Of a stretch of 8,176 nucleotides of DNA, positions 1-5,447 are shown one piece after another (within the stretch, counting starts at the first letter, position 1; every line of letters starts with the position of its first letter). Under the pieces are notes generated by a model that worked only from the letters and a program-made list of their open reading frames with translations, did not search any database and had not been told where the DNA came from. Source of the stretch: CAYPYI01 sp964415085 (lineage in GTDB: Bacteria > Bacillota > Clostridia > Tissierellales > Tissierellaceae); assembly GCA_964415085.1 (NCBI GenBank), contig CAYPYI010000063.1:1-8176 (forward strand), written 5' to 3'. A program made the position numbers and the translations under genes.

Positions 1-1
1 C

Positions 2-73
2 TCACGTAGAGATTTTTGGGACAAAAGCGTCCAAAAATTTCGCGCGCGAGAAAATTTAAAAAAACAGGAGTAA
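2..73 (+). CDS. C-terminal fragment of an upstream phage gene (unknown)
   Basis: A reading frame open from the window edge ends at TAA 71-73. It encodes 23 residues, rich in Arg, Lys and aromatic residues (begins SRRDFWDKS, ends LKKQE). Only the tail is visible and no family can be named. Its stop lies just 2 bases before the ATG of the next gene, and its last codons contain that gene's SD (AGGAG 66-70), so the two are probably translationally coupled. The close spacing and shared strand are what support it as a real gene end. Confidence 0.5.
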   Translation, partial: SRRDFWDKSVQKFRARENLKKQE

Positions 74-75
74 AC

Positions 76-786
76 ATGAAGAGAAGTGCTCGACAAAAAT
101 CAAGAGAATTTCACGCAGTTGAAAGTCTTAAATCCGCTGGCGATGCTATCGGCGAAATAAAAAAAGATTGTCACATTTTTGCAATAACCCGCGGGCAGTG
201 GTCGATGGTTGATGCAATTTTACACTGCTTAAGCCAAGTTGGCAGATCAAAAATTTCAATATGGACTTGGACTGTAGCAGATTATGAGGTGCAAGTAATT
301 AACAGACTTTTGCTTGATGACGAAGTGACTGCAGGCACGCTGATAATCGATGGCGGCGCTAGAATTAAAAACAGGGACATTATTAAAAAATGGCGTAAAC
401 ACTTTGGGAGCGAGTCGGTCCGATATGTTTTAAATCATGCAAAAATGGCAACCATCGAAAGTGAGAGCGGCCTTAAGCTCTTGCTTCGCGGATCCATGAA
501 TTTGAACTTCAATCCTCGATTTGAAAACTTTGATTTATCGGAAGGCGGGGATGCTGGATTTGATTTAGTGAAAAGTATTGAATCAGAGCTTCCTTTTTTG
601 CCCTCAAATTGTTCTGGAGAAGACATTTACAAAGCTTCAAAAGTATCTGCGTGCTTCGACGCTGAAACCTTAGGTTTTTTAAAGGCAAAAAAAGATGGTC
701 AACGACTGAAACCAACGAATTTAGAAAAGAACAAAAATTATTTAAAATGGCGGAGGGTCAAAAGATATGGTCGATTTAAAAAATAG
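76..786 (+). CDS. Phospholipase-D-superfamily-like phage protein
   Basis: A 236-residue protein with one HKD-like half motif: HAK at residues 121-123, an acidic Glu at 128 where the classic motif has Asp, then GSMN at 139-142 within RGSMNLN, and NPRFEN at 146-151. The N-terminal part has a TRGQWS patch (38-43) and a SIWTWT strand (61-66), followed by an LIIDGG strand, consistent with an alpha/beta PLD fold. The C-terminus is strongly basic (about 224-236). I recall similar proteins near terminase genes in phages and prophages; their role is unproven. PLD-superfamily members include nucleases such as Nuc and BfiI, so a nucleic-acid role near packaging is possible but inferred. ATG 76 is chosen over an in-frame TTG at 16 because AGGAG (66-70) sits 5 bases before it. 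The gene overlaps the next one by 20 bases. The Asp-to-Glu change and the longer gap to GSMN leave catalytic activity uncertain. Confidence 0.65.
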   Translation: MKRSARQKSREFHAVESLKSAGDAIGEIKKDCHIFAITRGQWSMVDAILHCLSQVGRSKISIWTWTVADYEVQVINRLLLDDEVTAGTLIIDGGARIKNRDIIKKWRKHFGSESVRYVLNHAKMATIESESGLKLLLRGSMNLNFNPRFENFDLSEGGDAGFDLVKSIESELPFLPSNCSGEDIYKASKVSACFDAETLGFLKAKKDGQRLKPTNLEKNKNYLKWRRVKRYGRFKK

Positions 787-1057
787 AGATGAGATTTCTG
801 CTTATTTGAAATCAAATAACAAAGCTGCATCTTCAAGCGAAGTGCAAATTTACATTGACGCGTTTTTTCAGTACATCGAAGCAGAAAAAAACATTCGTCA
901 AAACGGCAGCATTAGCTTACATCCGCGAACTGGAGTTCCATTTGATAACCCTTACTTGCGTGTTAAGCAAAACGCTGTCGGCTTAATTCAAAAATGCCGA
1001 AAAATGCGGGTCACGGATAAACTTTGGAATGCTTTTGAACATTCGCTAAAAAAGTGA
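767..1057 (+). CDS. terS: P27-family-like terminase small subunit (first of two TerS-like proteins)
   Basis: A 96-residue protein with the layout of P27-type small terminases (Terminase_4). A helix from about residue 24 to 46 (YIDAFFQYIEAEKNIRQNG) leads into a short loop with PRTG, then NPYL at 61-64, and a second helix (about 65-80) with basic residues (QKCRKMR). In tailed phages such proteins bind the packaging site on viral DNA and load the large terminase onto it. ATG 767 has GGAGGG at 752-757, nine bases upstream, and overlaps the end of the PLD-like gene by 20 bases. The protein is short for the family and lacks the usual C-terminal extension. The following gene has the same helix-NP-helix pattern, so which of the two is the true small terminase cannot be decided from sequence alone. 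Confidence 0.6.
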   Translation: MVDLKNRDEISAYLKSNNKAASSSEVQIYIDAFFQYIEAEKNIRQNGSISLHPRTGVPFDNPYLRVKQNAVGLIQKCRKMRVTDKLWNAFEHSLKK

Positions 1058-1065
1058 GGCTAAAA

Positions 1066-1509
1066 ATGAAGAAAGTTAAATTGGTGGCGGGTGTTGCTAT
1101 CCCTGCTCATCTAAAAGTGAAAAAAAAGGAAGAGCAAATATTAAAAACAATTCTTTCAACAAAGCTTGCGGAAAATTGGACGCCGCCCGATGTTTCAAAA
1201 GCTGTATATTTGGCGAGGGCTCAAGCGACTATTGAGCAGCTAAACTCTGAGCTTGAGAAAGAGGGGCATACAATCGAAAACGAAGAAGGACGCTTAGTAA
1301 TAAACCCTAAGCATTCGCTAATTGAGCAATTGACTCGGCGAGAAATAGCACTTTCAAAAGCAGTGCATGTTCATGCCGAAGCGACGCAGGGTAGGGCTAG
1401 GGATTCGATTGGAGCAAAGGGACTTAAAAAAATAGCTGCAGAAAAAGCAACACAGTCGTTTGCTCCGATGCGTGCACCCGAATTTAAAGTGATGAGTAAT
1501 GATAAATGA
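1066..1509 (+). CDS. Second small terminase-like / packaging-associated protein
   Basis: A 147-residue protein. A Lys-rich N-terminus precedes WTPPD (38-42), a helix carrying LARAQATIEQLNSELEKEG (49-67), an acidic turn, VINPKH (78-83), and another helix (LIEQLTRREIALSKAVHVH, 85-103). A basic tail of low complexity follows. The helix-turn-NP-helix plan is the one seen in P27-like small terminases, and the gene sits directly before the large terminase, the usual place for terS. I infer a DNA-packaging role. The start is either ATG 1066, helped by AGTGAGG at 1053-1059, or GTG 1054, which would overlap the previous stop; ATG is preferred because of spacing to the SD. The stop overlaps the next start as ATGA (1506-1509), indicating translational coupling to the large terminase. 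Confidence 0.55.
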   Translation: MKKVKLVAGVAIPAHLKVKKKEEQILKTILSTKLAENWTPPDVSKAVYLARAQATIEQLNSELEKEGHTIENEEGRLVINPKHSLIEQLTRREIALSKAVHVHAEATQGRARDSIGAKGLKKIAAEKATQSFAPMRAPEFKVMSNDK

Positions 1510-3152
1510 CTTCTTGTAAAAATTGGAATGAATTGCTTTTAGACAATAAGTCTATAATCCCTCCGCCGATTTACAAAGAATCTGCGGATCAGGCTTTAGC
1601 TATCTTTAAGCGATTGCGAATTTCTGATTTGCCGGGTCAACCCACTTTTGGCGAGGTTTCGCGGACTTGGGTTTTTGACTTCGTGTCTGCTGTGTTCGGG
1701 GCGTATAACCCCGATACAGGCGTTCAAGAGATAAATAATTTTTTTCTAATGATAGCGAAAAAAAACACAAAGTCAACTTTGAGCGCAGGCATAATGCTAA
1801 CTGCTCTTTTGTTAAGCTGGCGTAACGACGAAGAACATTTGATTTTAGCACCGACTATTGAAGTCGCAAAAAACGCATTCACTCCCGCTGCCGCGATGGT
1901 TCGAGCAGACCCCGAGCTTTCGGCACGCTTAAATGTGCGCGATCACGTTCGCTCGATCGAGTGCCGAGTCACGGGCAATAGTTTAAAAATCGTGGCGGCA
2001 GATCCGTCAACCGTTGGCGGAAAAAAAGCAGGCCGTGTGTTAATCGATGAGCTTTGGCTTTTTGGGAAAAAATCTGGCGCATCTGGGATGCTGATGGAAG
2101 CTACCGGCGGACAAGCGTCAAGACCCGAGGGCTTCACCATTTTTTTAACAACTCAAAGCGACGAAGCGCCCGCAGGAGTTTTTAAAGAAAAACTCAATTA
2201 TTTTAGAAAAGTTCGAGATGGTGAAATCATCGATAAAACTGCTTTACCCGTGATTTATGAGTTTTCAAAAGAGCAAATTGAGAACAAAGACTACTTAAAT
2301 GAAGATTTTTGGCATATACCGAACCCAAATTTGCATAAAAGCGTGTCCATCGATTATTTGAAGCGAGTGCAAAAAGTAGCAGAAGAGGGCGAAGAGGGAG
2401 ACCTTCAAAAATTCTTCGCAAAACACTTGAATATAGAAATTGGGTTGTCTTTAGCTAGTGACCGTTGGAGCGGTGCAGATTTTTGGGAAGGTGCAGAAAT
2501 CGCACTTTCTTTTGATGATTTGATTTCAAAAAGCGAAGTGATAACGGCTGGAATTGATGGAGGCGGCTTAGACGACTTGCTCGGTTTTTATGTAATCGGG
2601 AGAACCGAAAATAATAAAAAAATAGGCTGGGGTTATGCGTGGGCAAGTCAAAGCGTTTTGGATAGACGAAAAGAAATAGCTCCTCGATTACAAGACTTTA
2701 AAAATTTAGGCGAGCTTTCAATAATAAAAAGCGTGGGCGACGATGTGCAAGAGCTTTGTGATTTTTGCGAAATATTGAAAGAAAGCGGAAAATTAGATAA
2801 AATTGGCGTGGACCCAGCAGGAATTGGTGCGATTATGGACGAATTAGAAGCCCGCGAATTTACAGAAAAAGACGTCGTTGGAATTTCGCAAGGCTGGAGG
2901 CTTGGCGGAGCTATAAAAACTGTTGAAAGATGGCTTGCAACTGAACAAGCTTTTTCACCGGCAAAACAAAGCTTAATGCGCTGGTGTGTCGGAAATGCGA
3001 AAATAGAGCAGAGAGCAAATTCAATTATGATAACAAAGCAAGCGAGTGGCACCGCTAAAATTGACCCGCTGATGGCTTTGTTTAACGCTGCTACGCTGAT
3101 GGCTTTAAATCCAAAATCGCCTAGCAGAACTTTTTCAATGTTTTTTATGTAA
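1506..3152 (+). CDS. terL: Terminase large subunit (HK97-type, Terminase_1)
   Basis: A 548-residue packaging motor. The N-terminal ATPase has a deviant Walker A, AKKNTKST (84-91), corresponding to the A-R-K-N-G-K-S pattern of HK97-like terminases. LAPT (114-117) follows, then a Walker B strand VLIDELWLF (178-186) with D181 and the likely catalytic E182, and a coupling motif FLTTQSD (213-219). The C-terminal RNase-H-like nuclease supplies acidic residues at GIDGGG (D351), KIGVDPAG (D436) and KIDPLMA (D520), matching the conserved three-Asp metal centre. It cuts concatemeric phage DNA and drives it into the prohead through the portal using ATP. Length and motif order are normal and the protein appears intact. 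The start overlaps the preceding stop (ATGA); the SD is weak (GTGATGAG, 1489-1496), so coupled translation is likely. The last residues (SMFFM) form a hydrophobic tail. Confidence 0.95.
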   Translation: MTSCKNWNELLLDNKSIIPPPIYKESADQALAIFKRLRISDLPGQPTFGEVSRTWVFDFVSAVFGAYNPDTGVQEINNFFLMIAKKNTKSTLSAGIMLTALLLSWRNDEEHLILAPTIEVAKNAFTPAAAMVRADPELSARLNVRDHVRSIECRVTGNSLKIVAADPSTVGGKKAGRVLIDELWLFGKKSGASGMLMEATGGQASRPEGFTIFLTTQSDEAPAGVFKEKLNYFRKVRDGEIIDKTALPVIYEFSKEQIENKDYLNEDFWHIPNPNLHKSVSIDYLKRVQKVAEEGEEGDLQKFFAKHLNIEIGLSLASDRWSGADFWEGAEIALSFDDLISKSEVITAGIDGGGLDDLLGFYVIGRTENNKKIGWGYAWASQSVLDRRKEIAPRLQDFKNLGELSIIKSVGDDVQELCDFCEILKESGKLDKIGVDPAGIGAIMDELEAREFTEKDVVGISQGWRLGGAIKTVERWLATEQAFSPAKQSLMRWCVGNAKIEQRANSIMITKQASGTAKIDPLMALFNAATLMALNPKSPSRTFSMFFM

Positions 3153-3156
3153 TTAC

Positions 3157-3185
3157 TTGACTTTTATAAAAAAAAAGATTATTTT
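3157..3185 (+). promoter_or_regulatory. Candidate sigma70 promoter before the protease-capsid gene
   Basis: TTGACT (3157-3162, 5/6 match to the -35 consensus) and TATTTT (3180-3185, 4/6 to the -10 consensus) are separated by exactly 17 bases, which include a run of nine A. It lies in the 53-bp gap between terL and the protease-capsid gene, the largest gap before the terminator region, so the location is sensible. AT-rich DNA produces such matches by chance, so this remains a prediction. Confidence 0.35.
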
Positions 3186-3205
3186 AATGAAAAGAGGAAG
3201 ACATT

Positions 3206-5164
3206 ATGCCAAAAAAAGCGTTTGGACGATTTAAAGTAAAATCTTTTGACGAAGACGAGTGGGAATTTGAAGGAGTTGCAAGTTCTATTGAGATGGATTT
3301 GCATGGCGACATTGTGGTCCCGTCGGGCGGTGAATTTAGTCTGCCCACTCCTTTTTTATTTCAGCACTCCAGCGAAGACCCGATCGGCAACATCACAGAA
3401 ATAAAAATTATTGGCAACAAAATCAAAGTGAAGGGTTATGTTCAAAAACCGACCGACGATATGCCGCCAGCGATGACCGCAAGACTTCAAGAAGCTTGGT
3501 CATCCATGAAGACAAAGTTGATGCGTGGGTTAAGCATTGGTTTTCGGGCACTTGAGTTTGAGAAAATCGAGTCTGGTTATAAGTATTTAAAGTGGAGATT
3601 GTTGGAAATCTCACTTTGTACAATTCCAGCGAATCAAAATGGTAATGTAACTGTCGTTCGCTCGATATTTAGTAAAAATTTAAATAAAAATCCCGCTGTA
3701 GCGGAAAAATCACCGGTCGCTGTTGCGAAAAAATCAAACGGGGTTTCTTTTTCATTGAAGCCCAAAGGAAAAAACATGAAATACGCAGAAATAATAAAGC
3801 GATTAAAAGCAACTATTGCCGAGTTGCGCGAAAAAATGGCGGCAATTCAACAAAAATCTATTGAAGAAGAGCGCTCAAAAAATGCCGATGAGCGAGCAGA
3901 ATTTGATGATGCTCAAGTTCAGATAAAAGAGCTGGAACTTGAAATAAAAGATTTAGAGACTTTGCAATCAGAGTCTATAGAAAAAGCAGTGCCAGTTGCA
4001 AAGTCTATTAAAAGTGATACCAAAGACTTTTCTGGAGTCGCTTTTCACGAAGCCCCAGAAAAACTAGACAAAGGGATTGCTTTCGCTCGCTTTGTCATGG
4101 CTGTCGGTGCCGCTAAAGGTGATATTCCTCAAGCTGAGCGAATTGCGAAAAGAGCATTTGACAAAGACAAACGACTTCATCACATCATGAAAGCTGCGGT
4201 TGATGGCGGAAGCACCACTGATTTAAATTGGGCAGCTAAGCTGTCTGAATACCAAGAAATTTCTACCGACTTTGTAGAATTTTTGAGACCTCAAACGCTG
4301 ATTGGAAAATTTGGTCAAAACGGAGTGCCAGCTCTTCGCGGACTTCCCTTTAATGTGAACATCAAAAGCCAAACCGCTGGCGGTACCGCAGGATGGGTCG
4401 GACAAGGAAAACACAAGCCCTTAACTAAGCAAGCTTTTGACTCTGTTAACTTGGGGTTTACAAAGCTCGCTGCTATCACTGTAGCAAGTGAAGAGCTTCT
4501 TCGTTTTCCAAATCCATCCGCCGAAGCTTTGATTCGCGACGACTTAGCAGCCGCAGTCAAGCAGGTAATGGATGCCGACTTTATCGGAAAAACTAACGCT
4601 GGCGAAGCTGGCGTTCAACCAGCATCTGTTACTTACGGCTTAACTTGCGCAAACGGCACTGGTAATCCAGAAGCAGACATCTTGGCACTTTGGACTTCTG
4701 CAATAAACGCTAATTTCGATTTGTCTGGAGCTGTTTACATAACAACCCCCGCCGTTGCAATGAAGCTCGCAGGGTTAAAAACTGTTGCTGATAACCGCAG
4801 GTTCCCGAATGTGACAATTCACGGCGGAAATATAGACGGTGTTCCTCTTTTGACTTCCAGTCATGTTGATAGCAATTTGTTTATTTTAGCTTTTGCGAAT
4901 GAAATTTGGCTAGCTGATGATGGCGTTGTAACTATTGATGCATCTCGCGAAGCGTCGTTAATAATGGACACCGCGCCGCAAACTGTCTTCGATGGCGCGA
5001 AAGCAAAAGACGCGACTGCCGAAGATGTTGCTGCGAGCATCCCCGTTTCGATGTTTCAAACAAACCAAGTTGCAATCCGTGCTGAGAGGTATGTTAATTG
5101 GCTAAAACGACGCGCAGGAGCCGTTGTTTGTGTTGACACTTCGAAAAATGACGGTTGGTCGTAA
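3206..5164 (+). CDS. Prohead protease-major capsid protein fusion (HK97 type)
   Basis: A 652-residue polyprotein with three parts. Residues 1-152 match the HK97 prohead protease (peptidase S78): FLFQHSS gives the candidate catalytic His54, GLSIGF gives Ser110, and LLEISLCTIPAN (132-143) is the conserved third motif with Glu134. A linker (153-190) rich in Lys, Ala and Val follows. Residues 191-258 are a charged coiled coil matching the capsid delta (scaffold) domain. From about 270 to 640 is the HK97-fold capsid, with LRGLPFNVN, GWVGQGKHKPLTKQ and LAAITVASEELLR typical of the family. In HK97 relatives the protease removes delta domains from assembled proheads before maturation. Here the fusion would carry protease inside the shell with its substrate. 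ATG 3206 has AAAGAGGAAG at 3191-3200. ATG 3776 (Met191) also has a good SD and could give a free 462-residue capsid. Such fusions occur naturally, so this is not necessarily a lost stop codon. Confidence 0.93.
   Translation: MPKKAFGRFKVKSFDEDEWEFEGVASSIEMDLHGDIVVPSGGEFSLPTPFLFQHSSEDPIGNITEIKIIGNKIKVKGYVQKPTDDMPPAMTARLQEAWSSMKTKLMRGLSIGFRALEFEKIESGYKYLKWRLLEISLCTIPANQNGNVTVVRSIFSKNLNKNPAVAEKSPVAVAKKSNGVSFSLKPKGKNMKYAEIIKRLKATIAELREKMAAIQQKSIEEERSKNADERAEFDDAQVQIKELELEIKDLETLQSESIEKAVPVAKSIKSDTKDFSGVAFHEAPEKLDKGIAFARFVMAVGAAKGDIPQAERIAKRAFDKDKRLHHIMKAAVDGGSTTDLNWAAKLSEYQEISTDFVEFLRPQTLIGKFGQNGVPALRGLPFNVNIKSQTAGGTAGWVGQGKHKPLTKQAFDSVNLGFTKLAAITVASEELLRFPNPSAEALIRDDLAAAVKQVMDADFIGKTNAGEAGVQPASVTYGLTCANGTGNPEADILALWTSAINANFDLSGAVYITTPAVAMKLAGLKTVADNRRFPNVTIHGGNIDGVPLLTSSHVDSNLFILAFANEIWLADDGVVTIDASREASLIMDTAPQTVFDGAKAKDATAEDVAASIPVSMFQTNQVAIRAERYVNWLKRRAGAVVCVDTSKNDGWS
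3694..3736 (+). repeat. Imperfect in-frame direct repeat in the protease-capsid linker
   Basis: Two 19-base copies, 3694-3712 and 3718-3736, start with CGCTGT and end with AAAAATCA. They are identical at 17 of 19 positions and offset by 24 bases, i.e. eight codons. They encode AVAEKS and AVAKKS in the linker between protease and delta domain. The in-frame offset suggests a small duplication tolerated in a flexible linker. Confidence 0.6.
3764..3778 (+). promoter_or_regulatory. Internal ribosome binding site and ATG at the protease/capsid junction
   Basis: AAAGGAA (3764-3770) lies five bases before an in-frame ATG (3776-3778), codon 191 of the fusion. The following residues (MKYAEIIKRLKATIAELREK) look like the normal N-terminus of a stand-alone HK97-type capsid protein. 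The signal is as good as most gene-start SD sites in this window. Confidence 0.6.
3776..5164 (+). CDS. Predicted free major capsid protein from an internal start
   Basis: This is the in-frame C-terminal product of the fusion, 462 residues, which would be made if ribosomes start at Met191. It would contain the whole delta-domain coiled coil (its residues 1-68) and the complete HK97-fold capsid, making it a normal-looking major capsid protein. A capsid shell needs hundreds of these but few proteases, so separate initiation would fix the ratio. Support is the SD at 3764-3770 and the match of the start to a natural domain boundary. It is inferred: the alternative is that only the fusion is made and is cut by its own protease. 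Confidence 0.55.
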   Translation: MKYAEIIKRLKATIAELREKMAAIQQKSIEEERSKNADERAEFDDAQVQIKELELEIKDLETLQSESIEKAVPVAKSIKSDTKDFSGVAFHEAPEKLDKGIAFARFVMAVGAAKGDIPQAERIAKRAFDKDKRLHHIMKAAVDGGSTTDLNWAAKLSEYQEISTDFVEFLRPQTLIGKFGQNGVPALRGLPFNVNIKSQTAGGTAGWVGQGKHKPLTKQAFDSVNLGFTKLAAITVASEELLRFPNPSAEALIRDDLAAAVKQVMDADFIGKTNAGEAGVQPASVTYGLTCANGTGNPEADILALWTSAINANFDLSGAVYITTPAVAMKLAGLKTVADNRRFPNVTIHGGNIDGVPLLTSSHVDSNLFILAFANEIWLADDGVVTIDASREASLIMDTAPQTVFDGAKAKDATAEDVAASIPVSMFQTNQVAIRAERYVNWLKRRAGAVVCVDTSKNDGWS

Positions 5165-5175
5165 TTCGTTCATCT

Positions 5176-5205
5176 AAAAGGGTGGGGTTTCTCACCCTTT
5201 TTTTT
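5176..5205 (+). terminator. Rho-independent terminator after the capsid gene
   Basis: AAAAGGGTG (5176-5184) pairs perfectly with CACCCTTTT (5193-5201). G-T and G-C pairs can extend the stem inward, leaving a 4-base loop (5187-5190). Eight T (5198-5205) complete the signal. It starts 12 bases after the capsid stop and ends 15 bases before the next ATG, so it should reduce transcription into the portal and connector genes and favour the capsid. Confidence 0.85.
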
Positions 5206-5219
5206 AAAGCGAGGATTGA

Positions 5220-5447
5220 ATGAAAATTAAAGTAAAAAATCTAAAAAGTGGCGTTGTTGAGTTTCACACAGAAAAAAAAGCTAAATTTTTATCTAGATTT
5301 AAGAATATAGAAGTTTTTTGGCCAAAGAAAGATAAATCAAAAAAAGCTAAAAAAATCGAGGAAGTAACTTCAAAGTCAGAGGAAGTCGTTGAATCTATTT
5401 CGAAAAAAACAGAAAAAACCACAAGAAAGTCTGCATCCGATAAATAG
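5220..5447 (+). CDS. Small lysine-rich hypothetical phage protein
   Basis: A 75-residue protein I cannot assign to a named family. The first 35 residues (MKIKVKNLKSGVVEFHTEKKAKFL...) could form a small beta-rich domain of the kind seen in short proteins next to capsid genes. The rest is highly charged and low in complexity, mostly Lys, Glu, Ser and Thr (KKDKSKKAKKIEEV), and is probably disordered or helical. ATG 5220 has GAGG at 5211-5214, five bases upstream, supporting real translation. It lies between the capsid terminator and the portal, and its last 59 bases overlap the portal start in another frame. A capsid-associated or head-assembly role is suggested only by position. Confidence 0.6.
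   Translation: MKIKVKNLKSGVVEFHTEKKAKFLSRFKNIEVFWPKKDKSKKAKKIEEVTSKSEEVVESISKKTEKTTRKSASDK
5378..5391 (+). promoter_or_regulatory. SD and TTG start codon of the portal gene
   Basis: AGAGGA (5378-5383) is five bases before TTG 5389-5391. The next residues, NLFRKK, resemble a usual portal N-terminus, and no ATG upstream is in frame before the preceding gene's body. This decides the portal start in favour of TTG and places it 59 bases inside the small lysine-rich gene. Confidence 0.7.

Noticed and set aside
16..75. TTG start at 16 for the PLD-like protein
   Set aside because: No convincing SD precedes it and it overlaps the upstream gene's tail for 58 bases; ATG 76 has AGGAG at ideal spacing.
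1054..1065. GTG start at 1054 for the second TerS-like gene
   Set aside because: It would add only four residues and has no SD; ATG 1066 sits six bases after AGTGAGG. Overlap with the previous stop keeps it possible but less likely.
2648..3052. Minus-strand open frame of 134 codons opposite the terminase nuclease domain
   Set aside because: It overlaps conserved nuclease motifs on the other strand and shows low-complexity Ser/Pro/Ile composition typical of a shadow frame.
3693..3704. Inverted repeat CCGC-TGTA-GCGG followed by A residues in the linker
   Set aside because: The stem is only four base pairs, lies inside the coding region, and is followed by A rather than T; it is part of the direct repeat.
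3206..5164. Protease-capsid fusion as a sequencing error that removed a stop codon
   Set aside because: No single-base shift is needed: the linker is in frame through 38 residues including an in-frame repeat, and such fusions are known in the HK97-like group.
5400..5418. A7 run (5403-5409) as a programmed frameshift joining the lysine-rich protein to the portal
   Set aside because: Passing from the small gene's frame to the portal frame needs +1 (or -2), and the run is not in a canonical -1 heptamer for the small gene's frame. The TTG start with its SD explains the portal without frameshifting.
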